A stretch of 35,972 nt of DNA from Eubacteriales bacterium (GCA_030540435.1 JAUNWG010000011.1:1-35972), one strand, 5' to 3'. Counted from the stretch's first letter, positions 8,262 to 17,342 are shown. Program-made: numbers and translations. The notes: generated by a model not told the origin, from the sequence alone.

Positions 8262-8759
8262 ATGATTATTCTGGGAATTGATCCGGGATATGCCATCGTA
8301 GGCTATGGCGTCATCCGCTCCGAGCGCGGACAGCTGACGCATATCCGTCATGGCGCAATCACAACACCTGCTGGTGTCCCGCTGCATCTGCGTTTACAGG
8401 AAATATATAGTGATATGCTGATACTGCTGGACACCTTCCAGCCGGATGCTGTCGCAGTGGAGGAGCTGTTTTTTAATACGAACATTACAACGGGCATTCA
8501 GGTCGCACATGCACGTGGTGTGATCCTGCTTGCATGTGCGCAAAAGGGAATCACACCCGCAGAATATACGCCGTCCGAGGTCAAGCAGTCGGTTGTCGGC
8601 TATGGGCGTGCAGAGAAGCATCAGGTCATGGAGATGACACGCATGATGCTCAAGCTGCCGCGTATGCCGAAGCCGGATGACGCTGCTGATGCGCTGGCGC
8701 TGGCGATTTGCCATGCACACGTAGCCGGTTCCCAGCTTACCAAAAGGTCTGACATGTAA
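8262..8759 (+). CDS. ruvC: Holliday junction endonuclease RuvC
   Basis: This 165-residue resolvase cuts Holliday junctions during recombinational repair together with RuvAB. The catalytic acidic residues are visible: D7 in GIDPG, E67 in VAVEELFF, and D140/D143 in KPDDAADALALAICH. GGGAGG lies 8 bases before the ATG. The length is normal for the family. Its stop codon overlaps the A of a downstream ATG, but the true RuvA start is probably the TTG at 8786. The gene is first in a ruvC-ruvA-ruvB operon. Confidence 0.96.
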   Translation: MIILGIDPGYAIVGYGVIRSERGQLTHIRHGAITTPAGVPLHLRLQEIYSDMLILLDTFQPDAVAVEELFFNTNITTGIQVAHARGVILLACAQKGITPAEYTPSEVKQSVVGYGRAEKHQVMEMTRMMLKLPRMPKPDDAADALALAICHAHVAGSQLTKRSDM

Positions 8760-8773
8760 TGTTTTCATCGGAA

Positions 8774-8779
8774 AAGGAG
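8774..8779 (+). promoter_or_regulatory. Ribosome binding site that fixes the ruvA start
   Basis: AAGGAG lies 6 bases before a TTG at 8786. It favours that TTG over the upstream in-frame ATG at 8759, which overlaps the ruvC stop and lacks a comparable site. Confidence 0.7.
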
Positions 8780-8785
8780 CAATCG

Positions 8786-9400
8786 TTGTTTTATTATCTG
8801 GAAGGCACTGTTGCGCTGATCGAACAGGAGCTGGCGGTCATTGACTGCGGCGGTGTGGGCTATGCCTGCCGTACTTCGCAAAACACCTGCGCCGCAATTC
8901 AAACCGGCAAAAAAGCGCGGCTGTATACCTATCTGCACGTTCGGGAGGGCGCATGTGACCTATACGGCTTCAAGGAGCAGGAGGAGCTGCGCTGCTTTAA
9001 AATGCTGCTGGGTGTTTCCGGTGTCGGCCCGAAGGCTGCGCTGGCGATCCTCAGCTCTGCGCCAACGAGCCAGATCGCGCTGTCCATTATTACCGGAGAT
9101 ACCAAATTCCTGACCCGCGCACCGGGCATTGGCAAAAAAATCGCCCAGCGTATTTGTCTGGAACTGAAAGACAAGCTCGCAAAGGAGCAGGAAACGCTGC
9201 ATTCCGGCGGCGGCTTGGTCATGATCTCTTCGGAGCAGAGTGGCGAGGAGAATCCGGTCAGCGAGGCAATTTCTGCCCTGATGGTGTTGGGGTATTCGCA
9301 GGCGGAGGCAATGCATACATTGGAGGGCTTATCTGTAGACAGCAGTATGTCCGCAGAGGACCTGATTCGTGCCTGCCTGAAAAAGCTGGCAGCGCAGTGA
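8786..9400 (+). CDS. ruvA: Holliday junction DNA helicase subunit RuvA (TTG start)
   Basis: This 204-residue protein forms the tetramer that binds four-way DNA junctions and loads RuvB. From the TTG it begins (M)FYYLEGTVALIEQELAVIDCGGVGY, matching the canonical RuvA N-terminus (an OB-fold strand). Two helix-hairpin-helix motifs follow: LLGVSGVGPKAALAILS and APGIGKKIAQRICLELKDK. The C-terminal RuvB-contact domain ends in DLIRACLKKLA. The ATG at 8759 would add nine residues with no counterpart in RuvA. ruvB follows after 16 bases. Confidence 0.94.
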   Translation: MFYYLEGTVALIEQELAVIDCGGVGYACRTSQNTCAAIQTGKKARLYTYLHVREGACDLYGFKEQEELRCFKMLLGVSGVGPKAALAILSSAPTSQIALSIITGDTKFLTRAPGIGKKIAQRICLELKDKLAKEQETLHSGGGLVMISSEQSGEENPVSEAISALMVLGYSQAEAMHTLEGLSVDSSMSAEDLIRACLKKLAAQ

Positions 9401-9416
9401 TTGAGGAAAGCAGCTT

Positions 9417-10469
9417 ATGAGTATTGAATTTGATGATAATTTTTCCGACCGCATTGTTACTTCGTCGCAGATGCCGCAGGATGAAAGCGAACCGACCCTC
9501 CGACCACAAACAATGGCGGAATATATTGGGCAGACAAAGGCAAAAGAAAATTTATCTGTTTTTATTGAAGCCGCAAAGCGGCGTGGCGAGCCGCTGGACC
9601 ATGTCCTGCTGTATGGCCCACCGGGACTTGGAAAGACAACGCTTGCCGGCATTATTGCCAATGAGATGGGTGTCAACATCCGCGTCACCAGCGGTCCGGC
9701 GATTGAAAAGGCAGGCGATCTGGCTGCACTGTTGACAAATCTCAGTGAAAACGATATCTTATTTATTGACGAAATTCATCGTCTGAACCGCAGCGTTGAG
9801 GAGATCCTGTATCCCGCGATGGAGGATTATGCGCTTGATATCATTCTTGGCAAAGGTCCATCTGCGCGGTCAATCCGGTTGGATCTGCCAAAATTTACGC
9901 TAATCGGTGCAACGACCCGCGCTGGTCAGATGACATCCCCGCTTCGTGACCGTTTCGGTGTGATGCTTCGGCTGGAGCTGTATTCACCGGAGGAACTGCA
10001 AACCATTGTCACACGTTCGGCAGAGATCCTCAATGTACAGGCAGATCGCGCCGGCACATATGAAATCGCGCGCCGCTCTCGCGGCACACCGCGTATTGCA
10101 AACCGAATGCTGCGCCGTGTACGCGATTTTGCGCAGGTGCAGTTTAATGGCGTTATTACGAAAGAGGCGGCGGACACTGCGCTGCGTGCGCTTGAGGTCG
10201 ATGAGCTGGGACTGGATTCCATTGACCGCCGGATGCTGCGCAGTATCATAACGACGTTTGGTGGCGGCCCAGTCGGGCTGGAAACATTAGCGGCAACGAT
10301 CGGTGAGGAAGCAGTCACGCTGGAGGATGTATACGAACCATACTTAATGCAGATTGGCTTTTTGAACCGTACCCCGCGCGGACGCTGTGTCACAGCACTG
10401 GCATACGACCATCTGGACATTCAGCCGAATATGCCGTCTACGCCAGAGCAGCTCCAGTTAGGAGATTAA
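9417..10469 (+). CDS. ruvB: Holliday junction branch migration ATPase RuvB
   Basis: This 350-residue AAA+ motor drives branch migration on RuvA-bound junctions. Walker A is GPPGLGKTT (67-75), Walker B LFIDEIHR (115-122), sensor 1 LIGATTRAG with the DRFG arginine region after it, and the C-terminal winged helix contains [23 protein letters not shown]. Length is normal. GAGGA precedes the ATG. It ends the ruvCAB unit; no clear terminator separates it from glmM, though an inverted repeat (10487-10492 with 10509-10514) lies in the gap. Confidence 0.97.
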   Translation: MSIEFDDNFSDRIVTSSQMPQDESEPTLRPQTMAEYIGQTKAKENLSVFIEAAKRRGEPLDHVLLYGPPGLGKTTLAGIIANEMGVNIRVTSGPAIEKAGDLAALLTNLSENDILFIDEIHRLNRSVEEILYPAMEDYALDIILGKGPSARSIRLDLPKFTLIGATTRAGQMTSPLRDRFGVMLRLELYSPEELQTIVTRSAEILNVQADRAGTYEIARRSRGTPRIANRMLRRVRDFAQVQFNGVITKEAADTALRALEVDELGLDSIDRRMLRSIITTFGGGPVGLETLAATIGEEAVTLEDVYEPYLMQIGFLNRTPRGRCVTALAYDHLDIQPNMPSTPEQLQLGD

Positions 10470-10552
10470 GCAGGAAATATTCACATTGTGCGGTATGTTT
10501 GAACAGCACGCACAGTATTTTATCTGATAGAATTAGAAGAGGAGTATGAATT

Positions 10553-11896
10553 ATGGGAAAGTATTTTGGAACTGATGGCATCCGCGGTGTCGTCAATGTA
10601 GAATTGGACGCACATCTGGCATTTAAGGTCGGCCGCGCAGTTGCATATGCCCTGGCGCAGCAGACCAACCACCGCACCAAAATTCTGATCGGTAAGGATA
10701 CCCGCATTTCATCCGATATGCTGGAAGCAGCATTGATTGCAGGAATCTGTTCTTCTGGCAGCGATGTGGAATCACTGGGCGTTATCCCGACACCGGCAGT
10801 AGCTTACTTAACCATCAAGCATAAGGCGGATGCAGGCATTGTCATTTCTGCCTCGCATAACCCGTATGAGCACAACGGCATTAAAATTTTTGCTGGCGGC
10901 GGCTACAAGCTGTCGGATGAACTGGAAGCACGAATTGAGGAGTATATCGACCACGTTGATGATCTTCCGCGTGCAACGCATAATAACATCGGGCACGTGC
11001 TGAAGGCGAAGATGGACGCCATCGAGGAATACACCGACCATGTGGCAGATACGATCAAGGGTGATCTGTCCGGTCTGCGTGTTGTTGTTGACTGTGCAAA
11101 TGGTGCATCCTCCGCAACCGCTGCGACGCTGTTCCGAAAGCTCAATCTGGATGCTTCCATTCGCTATTATGAACCGGATGGCTGCAATATCAATGATCGC
11201 TGCGGTTCCACCCATTTGGAAGCGTTGCAGGATCTTGTCCTCAAGGGAGGCTATGATGTTGGCGTTGCATTTGACGGCGATGCAGACCGCTGCCTGATTG
11301 TTGACGACAAGGGCGAAGTGCTCGATGGCGATCGCATTATGGCAGTCTGTGCAGCAGAGCTGAAAAAGCAGCAGAAACTCCGCGGCAATGCGTTTGTTGC
11401 AACCATTCTTTCCAATATGGGGCTTCATGCCTATGCAAAGGAGCACGGTATGAGCATTGTCTGCTCAGATGTCGGTGACCGCTATGTACTTGAAAAAATG
11501 CTGGAGAACGGTTACATCCTCGGCGGCGAGCAGTCCGGCCATATTATCTTCCTTGAATATGCAACCACCGGCGACGGTCAGCTGACAGCAGTCCAGTTCT
11601 TGAAGATGCTCAAGGACAGCGGCAAGCGTGCTTCTGAAATTGCTTCGGAGGTCGTTCCGTGGCCTCAGATCATGATTAACGTCAAAGTACCGACCGCATT
11701 GAAATATTCCCTGTCTGACCGGGCAGAGGTGCAGGACGCGATCAAGAAGGAAGAAGAAAGTCTGGGTGAAGGTCGTATCTTGGTTCGTCCGTCCGGTACA
11801 GAACCGCTGGTACGCGTTATGGTTGAAGGTATTGACAAGGCGCGTGTCTATGGTGCAGCAGAAAATGTTGCGAAAGTCATTGAAGCTATTATTTAA
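10553..11896 (+). CDS. glmM: Phosphoglucosamine mutase
   Basis: This 447-residue cytosolic enzyme converts glucosamine-6-phosphate to glucosamine-1-phosphate on the way to UDP-GlcNAc, the substrate used by the TagO and WecB proteins encoded earlier. Motifs: GTDGIRG (6-12), the phosphorylated serine in SASHNPYEHNG (S101), the metal loop DGDADRC, GGEQSGH for sugar specificity, and RPSGTEPLVRVMVEG in the phosphate-binding domain 4. AGAGGAG precedes the ATG. A terminator follows directly. I see no glmS-type ribozyme or other leader signal. Confidence 0.96.
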   Translation: MGKYFGTDGIRGVVNVELDAHLAFKVGRAVAYALAQQTNHRTKILIGKDTRISSDMLEAALIAGICSSGSDVESLGVIPTPAVAYLTIKHKADAGIVISASHNPYEHNGIKIFAGGGYKLSDELEARIEEYIDHVDDLPRATHNNIGHVLKAKMDAIEEYTDHVADTIKGDLSGLRVVVDCANGASSATAATLFRKLNLDASIRYYEPDGCNINDRCGSTHLEALQDLVLKGGYDVGVAFDGDADRCLIVDDKGEVLDGDRIMAVCAAELKKQQKLRGNAFVATILSNMGLHAYAKEHGMSIVCSDVGDRYVLEKMLENGYILGGEQSGHIIFLEYATTGDGQLTAVQFLKMLKDSGKRASEIASEVVPWPQIMINVKVPTALKYSLSDRAEVQDAIKKEEESLGEGRILVRPSGTEPLVRVMVEGIDKARVYGAAENVAKVIEAII

Positions 11897-11916
11897 CGGA
11901 TAGAACAAAAAGCAAC

Positions 11917-11955
11917 TGGGTGAGATCCACAAGTCAAAGGATCTCACCCATTTTT
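11917..11955 (+). terminator. Bidirectional terminator between glmM and the ABC ATPase gene
   Basis: TGGGTGAGATCC (11917-11928) pairs perfectly with GGATCTCACCCA (11939-11950) and is followed by TTTTT on the plus strand. On the minus strand the same stem is followed by a T-rich run (complement of 11905-11912), so it can also end the convergent operon. Confidence 0.88.
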
Positions 11956-13088
11956 CATGTGCAGTTTATATCAGATGACCGTATTTCATCCTTTGAAACC
12001 AACATACTGCGCTGCCGTGCCAGTTCCATCAATTGCCTGTTACCCTGATTCATTGTTCCAAAGCGCTCCAGACAGCAGATCACCTTTTTACAACGGCACA
12101 AGACTTCTTGTGCATGCTGTACTGTCGTATCTGTAATCGGTTCAAAGGCACATTCTGTAATGACTTGGCAGGCGAGTGCATTTGCAACAGGATAGTCCAC
12201 ATCATTTTCATGCAGGATACCGGCGGCAAAAGGAATACCGAGCCGTTGCAATCGGCGATAAACAGGGATTCCAGTGCCGTCACCGCCAATGACAAAAACC
12301 TGCGGTTTGCCCTGCGGCGCATCCAACTCCAGAGAGCCGTATAGACCGGTATAGCTGCCGCGGTCTACGCGATACAGCGTGCGGATATAATCATCTGTAA
12401 AAACTTCTTCTGGTGTGCCATAGCGGTCCACATGGTCATCCCGGATGCAAAGCACATGATCTGATATTTTCTGTGCAAGGTCCAGCTCATGCAAGGACAT
12501 AATGACCGCAAGATTCTTTCGTCGAACCAAGTCCTTTAGGATGGACAGAAGCTCCAGCTTATGACGGATATCCAAAAAAGAAGTCGGCTCATCCAATACC
12601 AGAATGTCCGGTTCCTGACAGATGGCCCGCGCCAGCATGACCCGCTGTCGTTGTCCGTCACTGATGCAATTAAAATCACGCGCTGCCAGCTCGGTGACAT
12701 GAACCAGTTCCATTGCTTCCCGAACTTGTTTATGGTCGTGTGCAGATAGAATACCCAACCGCCCGGTATAAGGGAAGCGTCCGGATTCCACGACCTCCTC
12801 ACAACGCATCAGCTCAGGCTCAGCCCATCCGGTCATCATGACAGACACCGTTTGCGCAAAGTCGCGTTCATTGAGTTGATGGATCGACTGTTTGCCGAGA
12901 TATACTGTGCCGGAGATCGGTTCCAGCTGGCGTGTGATACTTTTTAATATCGTAGATTTGCCCGCGCCATTCGGACCGATCAATGTCAGAATCTGCCCGG
13001 GGCGAATGGAAATTTCAATATCACGGATCAAAGGCTTTTTGTTATAGCCTACGGCGAGGCGGGCCGTGTGAAGAATCTCTTCTTTCAT
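11955..13088 (-). CDS. FecE/BtuD-type ABC transporter ATPase with an extra C-terminal domain
   Basis: This 377-residue cytosolic ATPase is predicted to power the adjacent FecCD permease. Walker A is GPNGAGKST (38-46), the signature is a variant ISDGQRQR (142-149), Walker B is ILVLDEP (162-168) and the H-loop is H200. A normal ATPase of this family would end near residue 255. Residues about 262-377 form an extra domain that starts VFVIGGDGTGIPVYRRL, looks Rossmann-like and is cysteine-rich late on (CRCKKVICC, 331-339). It is the last gene of the cobalamin-riboswitch operon, 7 bases after the permease gene. A corrinoid or other tetrapyrrole substrate is inferred from context. Confidence 0.88.
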   Translation of the reverse strand: MKEEILHTARLAVGYNKKPLIRDIEISIRPGQILTLIGPNGAGKSTILKSITRQLEPISGTVYLGKQSIHQLNERDFAQTVSVMMTGWAEPELMRCEEVVESGRFPYTGRLGILSAHDHKQVREAMELVHVTELAARDFNCISDGQRQRVMLARAICQEPDILVLDEPTSFLDIRHKLELLSILKDLVRRKNLAVIMSLHELDLAQKISDHVLCIRDDHVDRYGTPEEVFTDDYIRTLYRVDRGSYTGLYGSLELDAPQGKPQVFVIGGDGTGIPVYRRLQRLGIPFAAGILHENDVDYPVANALACQVITECAFEPITDTTVQHAQEVLCRCKKVICCLERFGTMNQGNRQLMELARQRSMLVSKDEIRSSDINCT

Positions 13089-13095
13089 CTGCGCA

Positions 13096-14109
13096 TCATC
13101 CTTTCCGTGTATTGCGATGCAGCATCATCCAAATGACGACCGGTGCACCGAAAATTGCAGTTACAGAGCTAATACTCAGCTCTGTGGGGGCGAATAACGT
13201 TCGTGCGATCAAATCGCAGAACAGGCAAAATACTGCGCCGCCAAGAAAACATGCGGGGATGATGAAAAGCGGCTTTGCTGTGCGGAACAGACTTTTTACC
13301 AGATGCGGAACTGCGATACCCACAAAGGAGATCGGACCTGCAAATGCGGTGACACAGGCAGACAAAATGCTTGACAGCAGGATCAGCTCCACACGAAACA
13401 GCCGGACATTCACGCCGATATTCTGCGCGTATACCTCGCCCAGCTGATATGCCCCCATTGGCTTGGAAAGCAGGAAGGTGAATACCAGTGAAAGAAATAC
13501 AACCACTGCCATTGTCTGTACATTACTCCATGTCATGCCGGAGAAGCTGCCCATAGACCAGTTATGTAGATTGACAATATTAGAATCATCTGCAAATGTA
13601 ACTACAAAATCTGTGATGGCAGAGCAAATATAGCCGATCATCACACCGCTGATGACCAAAAGGGACATTTTCTTTACTTTGCCGGAAATGAGCAAAATAA
13701 AGCCCATAGAAATCATAGAGCCGACAAAGGCGGCAATGATCAGAGCAGCGGAATTCAAGACCACGCCTCTGCTTAAGAAAAAGATCATTACCAGTGCGAC
13801 TACCAATTTTGCGCCGGAGGAAATACCGAGTACGAAGGGGCCAGCGATTGGATTGGCAAAAAACGTTTGCAGCAGAAAACCGGAAACAGACAGAGCACCG
13901 CCCAAAATAGTAGCCGCCAGCAGGCGAGGGAAACGGATTTCCCAAATGATCGCGGTATTTTCCGTGCTTTGTCCTGTGAGAATTTGCAGTACCTGTCCGG
14001 CGGATAAATCTACACTGCCGGCATTTAGATTAAGGACAAGTAGAGCACAGAGAAGTCCTGCCAGCACTGCGTATCCAATTGCATATCGGGCAAAACGCTG
14101 TTGTTCCAT
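13096..14109 (-). CDS. FecCD-type ABC transporter permease
   Basis: This 337-residue polytopic permease belongs to the BtuC/FecCD family, which imports vitamin B12, haem or siderophores. About ten hydrophobic helices are visible. Family landmarks are IRFPRLLAATILGGALSVSGFLLQTFFANPIAGPFVLGISSGAK in the first half (read as a landmark region around residues 48-91) and GPISFVGIAVPHLVK near residues 265-279, before the cytoplasmic helix that contacts the ATPase. It follows the substrate-binding lipoprotein by 13 bases and precedes the ATPase by 7, a standard operon layout. Confidence 0.93.
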   Translation of the reverse strand: MEQQRFARYAIGYAVLAGLLCALLVLNLNAGSVDLSAGQVLQILTGQSTENTAIIWEIRFPRLLAATILGGALSVSGFLLQTFFANPIAGPFVLGISSGAKLVVALVMIFFLSRGVVLNSAALIIAAFVGSMISMGFILLISGKVKKMSLLVISGVMIGYICSAITDFVVTFADDSNIVNLHNWSMGSFSGMTWSNVQTMAVVVFLSLVFTFLLSKPMGAYQLGEVYAQNIGVNVRLFRVELILLSSILSACVTAFAGPISFVGIAVPHLVKSLFRTAKPLFIIPACFLGGAVFCLFCDLIARTLFAPTELSISSVTAIFGAPVVIWMMLHRNTRKG

Positions 14110-14122
14110 GTGGTTCCTCCTG

Positions 14123-15274
14123 TCAATGTAAACGATGTAAAAAAGTAAGCTGGTCGCTTCCGGAGGCTTCTCCGGTAACGATTGTATGCAGGTCTGTGAT
14201 CATGTCTGCGGCGCCAGTTGTCTGCTGGAACATATTTTTTTCTGTGCACCAGACATTGCCTTCTTTAACTGCCTTAAAATCCGCCAGCAATGCACTTTTA
14301 TCCAGCAGCTGGTCTATGGTTTGCAGCTCGCCATCGATGGTGCTGTTGTAAATGAGATAATCCGCATCCTTTGCCGCAGCATAGAAGGCTTCCATCTGCA
14401 TGTTCATCGTGGACAGCGCATTTTCATCCACATTTAAGTCGTCGGCTGAAAGGACATAGCTTCCGCCCGCCAGCTCAATCATTTTTGAAATATAGTCTCC
14501 CGGTTTGCGTACATTGGCATAACCATTGGAGCTGATGTAAAAAAACGCGACGGTTTTTCCGGTACTGCTGCCGGTTAGGATATCGTCCAGCTGTGTTACC
14601 TTTTGATCAAAATAATCTACAGCTTCCTCTGTTTTACCGAGCAGCAACCCATACAGCTTGATCCACTCCATCCGTCCCAGCGGATGCGATTCATAGCTGG
14701 AACGCTCTACCATTACTGGAATACCGAGGCTTTCCAGCTGTTCTTGTGTTTCTGGGTTGTGATAGATCATTGTCGATTCAATTGCCATGCTGCAGTTTTC
14801 GGATATTACTGTCTCATAATCCGGGGTGTTGTATTTGCCGACGTAGAGGATATCTTCGTTTTCCATTGCCTGTTGGATTTCCGGCAAACTCCAGTCCGCC
14901 AGTGCCGTACTGGTCATACGGACAGCGTCCAAGGAATCCAGGCCGCAGAATAAATCCATTGCGGAGGAGGCTGCAACATAGATATTTGCAATCGGCTGCT
15001 GCAAGACAGTAATATCACTGTCAAGTCCTTCCGGCGTATCTTTACCTTCCGGCACAAGCAGGAATTGGTCTGTGTCACCAATCGTAATCAGTGAATAGCC
15101 GCCATCATAATAATCTACAGAAAATTGGTTGGCATATTGCAATTCCATACTGCCCGTTGGCGTCATGTCCGCCCAGCCTCCTGTAGATTCCGACTCGGCA
15201 GAGCTGCTGCAGCCGGTCAGACAGCAGATGCAGACGATCAACGCAACAGACATCCATTTTTTTAATGCTTTCAT
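14123..15274 (-). CDS. ABC transporter substrate-binding lipoprotein (FecB/BtuF-like)
   Basis: This 383-residue lipoprotein has a signal peptide and lipobox CLTGC, with C22 as the lipidated residue, and a long-helix clamshell fold of cluster A-II. The NGYANVRKPGDYISKMIELAGG stretch matches binding proteins for metal chelates and corrinoids. It would capture ligand outside the membrane and deliver it to the permease. Its ATG overlaps the stop of the upstream lipoprotein gene (ATGA), which implies coupled translation. The ligand cannot be read directly; the B12 riboswitch upstream favours a corrinoid or cobalt tetrapyrrole, with haem as the main alternative. Confidence 0.85.
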   Translation of the reverse strand: MKALKKWMSVALIVCICCLTGCSSSAESESTGGWADMTPTGSMELQYANQFSVDYYDGGYSLITIGDTDQFLLVPEGKDTPEGLDSDITVLQQPIANIYVAASSAMDLFCGLDSLDAVRMTSTALADWSLPEIQQAMENEDILYVGKYNTPDYETVISENCSMAIESTMIYHNPETQEQLESLGIPVMVERSSYESHPLGRMEWIKLYGLLLGKTEEAVDYFDQKVTQLDDILTGSSTGKTVAFFYISSNGYANVRKPGDYISKMIELAGGSYVLSADDLNVDENALSTMNMQMEAFYAAAKDADYLIYNSTIDGELQTIDQLLDKSALLADFKAVKEGNVWCTEKNMFQQTTGAADMITDLHTIVTGEASGSDQLTFLHRLH

Positions 15275-16179
15275 TTGGCTTCAATGGTCGAGGAATCGAA
15301 GTACAGCGTATAGTCGATTTCATGCGGCGTACTCATTGCAGTGGTATCCGCAGAAACCGGCATTTTGTAATCAAAACCGGTAACAGGAATTTCAAATGTA
15401 GAATTGCCTTCCGTATTTATCAGGTCATACTGCACGTCAGCTACCTTCATATAGTCATAGTTTGAGCTACTCCAAACAATTTTCGCTGTAGCCTTACCAT
15501 CTTTGATCGTCAGCTCAGCAGGGGAGTCCACGCTTGCGCGTCCAGAACCACCGTCCAGTGTGACATCCACTGTATACGTGCCATCTGCCAGATTGAGACT
15601 TTCCGGTGTGGTGATCACACCATCGGCAAAGGCATCGACCGGAAGGGAATCCGCACGGAATACCAATGTGCGGTCATACCATTTTTCCTTGTTCTTGCTA
15701 AACGCTGCACAGTCAATGCCTGCGTCCAGTGCTGAAACCGGAACCGTGAATGTATGTTTACCGTCCGCAGTTTCTTCAAACGGGATATAGTCGCTCTCAT
15801 TTGCCTCAGCTGCTTGCTCGCCGGTACCCATATATACATACAGATAGCCTGTGCCGCTCATCGTCATAACCGCGGTCATTTCACCGCTTTTTACCGTCAG
15901 CTCACACGCTGTGATATGAAACATACTGGAGCTGGAATCGACAGTGACCGGGTAGACACCATCTTTGACCTTGTCGCCGGTAATCGGCTCCATACCGTCT
16001 TCCACCACTTCTTCGCGTGTTGTCATTTCAGCGGCAGTCGCAACCTTGCTGTCAGCAGAACCGATATCGGCGGAACCAGTTGCCGAGCTATTTGCGTCAG
16101 GTGTGTTCCCACAGCCGGACAGCATAGACACTGCCATTGTCAGCGCCATCATGGCAGCCAAAAATTTCTTATTCTTCAT
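15271..16179 (-). CDS. NEAT-like lipoprotein with two internal repeats
   Basis: This 302-residue lipoprotein has a lipobox LSGC (C23), a Ser/Ala/Asp-rich linker (about 27-68) and two related beta-rich modules, 71-178 and 196-297. Each begins DGxYxVxV, then has xLTVKSG or LTIKDGK, then a S-x-x-Y-x-Y-like segment. The second module resembles NEAT domains, which bind haem on Gram-positive surfaces, but a clear axial-ligand YxxxY motif is not evident, so NEAT is a working label. The protein probably binds a tetrapyrrole and passes it to the binding protein encoded next, whose start overlaps its stop by 4 bases. Confidence 0.6.
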   Translation of the reverse strand: MKNKKFLAAMMALTMAVSMLSGCGNTPDANSSATGSADIGSADSKVATAAEMTTREEVVEDGMEPITGDKVKDGVYPVTVDSSSSMFHITACELTVKSGEMTAVMTMSGTGYLYVYMGTGEQAAEANESDYIPFEETADGKHTFTVPVSALDAGIDCAAFSKNKEKWYDRTLVFRADSLPVDAFADGVITTPESLNLADGTYTVDVTLDGGSGRASVDSPAELTIKDGKATAKIVWSSSNYDYMKVADVQYDLINTEGNSTFEIPVTGFDYKMPVSADTTAMSTPHEIDYTLYFDSSTIEAK

Positions 16180-16193
16180 TGCTTTTCCCCTTT

Positions 16194-16229
16194 CAAAAGG
16201 AAGGCGGCCCGAGATTGCCCCGCGCCGCC
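16194..16229 (-). terminator. Weak intercistronic hairpin between the cbiK-like and NEAT-like genes
   Basis: On the minus strand, GGCGGC (complement of 16224-16229) pairs with GCCGCC (complement of 16203-16208), followed by a short T-rich stretch. It lies between two genes of one operon, so it may reduce rather than stop transcription into the transporter genes, or protect the upstream transcript. Confidence 0.4.
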
Positions 16230-16254
16230 CAGTATCATTTATGAGATTCAGAAA

Positions 16255-17265
16255 TTACTGATTCAGGGAATCGATCGCTGCCTGTGCATGGTCAATATAG
16301 ATCTGGCGAATTGCCTCGTTTTCGCCCAGACCACGGAGCAGGCACTCGACCTCATAGCCGGCATCCTCGAAGGTCGTCTTCCAGGAACCTTCCTCGTCTC
16401 CTGCCATGTCGTTGTTTGCATGGTCACCAGCTACGACCATCAGCGGCTCCAGAATAACGCGCTTGTAGTTTCCTGCCTGAACCTTGGCGAGTACATCGTC
16501 CAGAGACGGGGTTGCTTCAACTGTGCCTACGTAATAGTTGTCATAACCGTCAGCTGTCAAAAGATCCTGCATTTTCTGGTATACTTCATTCGATTCTGCT
16601 TCTGTGCCATGGCCCATGAAGCAGATTGCAGTCTCGCCGTCGTCATATTCCGCAGTCCAATCGGTGATTGCCTTTTCAACTCTTGCGAAATCGTCGTTAC
16701 TGGACAGCAGAGGCTCACCGAATACGACCTTGTCAAATGCATCTGCATATCCACCCACTGCTTCTACCAGTTCATCGTATTCCAGTCCATGCATCAGATG
16801 GGTCGGCTGAATAACCAGATTCTTTACCTCGTTGTCGACTGCACGTTTCAGGGCAGCATCAACGTCATCGATCAGAATGCCATCACGCTTCTGGACATGG
16901 TCAATGATGATGTTAGCGGTAAAACCTCTTCTTACAGAGAAATCCGGGAATGCGTTATCCAGATCGTTCTCAATTGCACCGATGGTCAGGCGGCGGCTGT
17001 CGTTAAAGCTGGTGCCGAAGCTGAGAACCAGCAGCTCGTTATCGCCGATATCATCTTGGTTGCGGATGTCGTCCAGAGAAGCATCACCAGTATCATAGTT
17101 CTCTTCATCATCCGCATCAGCTACCTCGCCGGAGCCAGCAGCCGTAGTAGATGCAACACCGGAACCGGTATCAGTTGTTTCATTGTCTGTCTTGGAACCA
17201 CAGCCAGCCAGCAGCATGGTCACTGTCACAGACAGGGCAAGCAGTACAGCGGTCAGTTTTTTCAT
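16255..17265 (-). CDS. cbiK: Exported CbiK-like cobaltochelatase lipoprotein
   Basis: This 336-residue protein is CbiK-like (anaerobic sirohydrochlorin cobaltochelatase, which inserts Co2+ in B12 synthesis), but carries a signal peptide and lipobox LLAGC (C22) and an acidic Thr/Ser/Gly linker to about residue 72. Chelatase landmarks: LLVLSFGTSF (78-87), IQPTHLMHG (152-160) with H156, MGHGT (217-221), VGTVEATPSLDDVL (246-259) and VVAGDHANNDMAGDE (277-291) with H282. The catalytic histidine regions are kept, so it may be active outside the membrane or may bind a tetrapyrrole. An exported CbiK is known in Desulfovibrio. An AGGAGGG site precedes the ATG. It is the first gene after the cobalamin riboswitch. 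Confidence 0.9.
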   Translation of the reverse strand: MKKLTAVLLALSVTVTMLLAGCGSKTDNETTDTGSGVASTTAAGSGEVADADDEENYDTGDASLDDIRNQDDIGDNELLVLSFGTSFNDSRRLTIGAIENDLDNAFPDFSVRRGFTANIIIDHVQKRDGILIDDVDAALKRAVDNEVKNLVIQPTHLMHGLEYDELVEAVGGYADAFDKVVFGEPLLSSNDDFARVEKAITDWTAEYDDGETAICFMGHGTEAESNEVYQKMQDLLTADGYDNYYVGTVEATPSLDDVLAKVQAGNYKRVILEPLMVVAGDHANNDMAGDEEGSWKTTFEDAGYEVECLLRGLGENEAIRQIYIDHAQAAIDSLNQ

Positions 17266-17342
17266 AACAAAACCCTCCTAAGTAATTTTTTCAAACAATT
17301 GCAGGAAGGCACAGAAATCCCACATTCCGCTCTGTTGCCGAG

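Noticed and set aside
10487-10514. A terminator between ruvB and glmM
   Set aside because: TGTGCG and CGCACA can pair, but the loop is 16 bases and the T run is broken (GTATTTTAT). It is too weak to call.
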